Origin: Methanoregula sp. UBA247
GTDB taxonomy: Archaea > Halobacteriota > Methanomicrobia > Methanomicrobiales > Methanospirillaceae
Assembly (NCBI GenBank): GCA_002495055.1
Contig: DADR01000031.1
Coordinates: 1 to 32,548 of the forward strand
DNA length: 32,548 nt
Reading direction: 5' to 3'
The position numbers were made by a program, and so were the translations under genes. Positions 32,170 through 32,548 of the stretch are shown piece by piece. The notes under the pieces were generated by a model. The model was not told the DNA's origin and made no database searches. It saw only the letters and a program-made list of their open reading frames with translations. The stretch's first letter is position 1, and each line of letters opens with the position of its first letter.

Positions 32170-32400
32170 TTCCTCACCTTCGTTGTGGACAACACCTGAA
32201 AGCACCCTTGCTGGTGCTCATGCTCTGTTTTCATTGAATAGTAAGGATGGAACTCCCCTCCATCCTGATAGTGAGTCCTTCCAGAGCAGTTGAGAATACA
32301 GGAGGATTGTATATAATGTCTGGCAATGCACAGCCGCATTGCATCCCTCATCGGTACTTTTTCCAGATTTTATGGGTCATCAGGACGGGAACGTGATCCG

Positions 32401-32440
32401 ATCCTGAAACATCCGGAAACATCCGGAAACATAAGGAAAC
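32401..32440 (+). repeat. Four-unit 10-bp tandem repeat
   Basis: Four consecutive 10-base units occur here. The two central ones are identical (ATCCGGAAAC) and the outer ones differ by one or two bases (ATCCTGAAAC and ATAAGGAAAC). It lies in the gap between the secreted protein and the tRNA. It is too short and has no spacers, so it is not a CRISPR array. A protein-binding site array or simple slippage are both possible. Confidence 0.6.
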
Positions 32441-32526
32441 AAAGGATCTTCCGGTTCCCGCTGCGTATCGTTCATACCCGAAAAATACTATGATTTTTTC
32501 ACAGGTGTGCATACAAGAATAAAAAA

Positions 32527-32548
32527 TGCGAGGGATGCGATTCGAACG
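32527..32548 (-). tRNA. tRNA-Leu, 3' end only
   Basis: The last 22 bases, read on the minus strand, give the T-loop TTCGAAT with the 3' T-stem strand CGCAT, the acceptor 3' strand CCCTCGC and discriminator A, followed at once by a T-run typical of a tRNA terminator. The acceptor would pair with GCGAGGG, the 5' end of archaeal tRNA-Leu, and the discriminator A agrees. The T-stem 5' strand is cut after its last two bases by the window edge, so the anticodon is not visible. Confidence 0.75.

Noticed and set aside
32401..32440. Possible CRISPR array
   Set aside because: The units are only 10 bases, adjoin directly without spacers, and no cas genes are present in the window.

Overview
The window looks like a chromosomal segment of a methanogenic euryarchaeon, most likely Methanomicrobiales near Methanoregula or Methanosphaerula. 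The family-level pointers are a MoxR/DUF58/DUF4129/DUF4350 operon beside DUF1616, PEGA-domain lipoproteins, a large soluble multi-PAS histidine kinase with an N-terminal winged helix and an RHDI-type H-box, TATA-like promoters, and the 3' end of an archaeal-type tRNA-Leu. The genus is inferred, not proven.

Region 1 (1-6.9 kb) is a glycan-assembly block on the minus strand. It holds two GT4 glycosyltransferases, a membrane-anchored GT2, a SAM-dependent methyltransferase, the N-terminal stub of a nucleotide-sugar epimerase, and an unusual protein with two GT2 catalytic domains. A small plus-strand membrane gene (3723-3980) sits inside it.

Region 2 (7.3-14.8 kb) is a tightly overlapping operon on the plus strand: small membrane protein (paralogue of 3723), DUF4129, DUF4350, MoxR ATPase, DUF58 and two further membrane proteins. 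It converges on and overlaps a DUF1616 membrane protein. Near-identical 136-bp MITE-like repeats in direct orientation lie at 21-156 and 14950-15085 and bracket regions 1 and 2.

Region 3 (15.2-23.4 kb) carries a secreted SGNH-like protein and then two paralogous PEGA lipoproteins. These flank a set of ATP-to-AMP activation genes: a PP-loop protein with Cys clusters, an acyl carrier protein, an ANL-family AMP ligase and a NadE-like PP-loop protein. This carrier/ligase/PP-loop group is the best candidate for an undescribed pathway; I would guess it makes or attaches an acyl or amidated group for the cell surface.

Region 4 (23.6-27.0 kb) is accessory DNA. It contains a strong nested stem-loop, two overlapping unrecognised small genes, two toxin-antitoxin pairs, and a roughly 230-bp duplication of the response-regulator 3' end that brackets the toxin-antitoxin island. 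A decayed RelE 3' end also lies at 20.9 kb.

Region 5 (26.9-32.5 kb) holds a translationally coupled histidine kinase and receiver pair, a membrane metal-dependent-hydrolase-like protein, a secreted post-COAP-1-like protein, a four-unit 10-bp tandem repeat, and the 3' end of a tRNA-Leu gene cut by the window edge.
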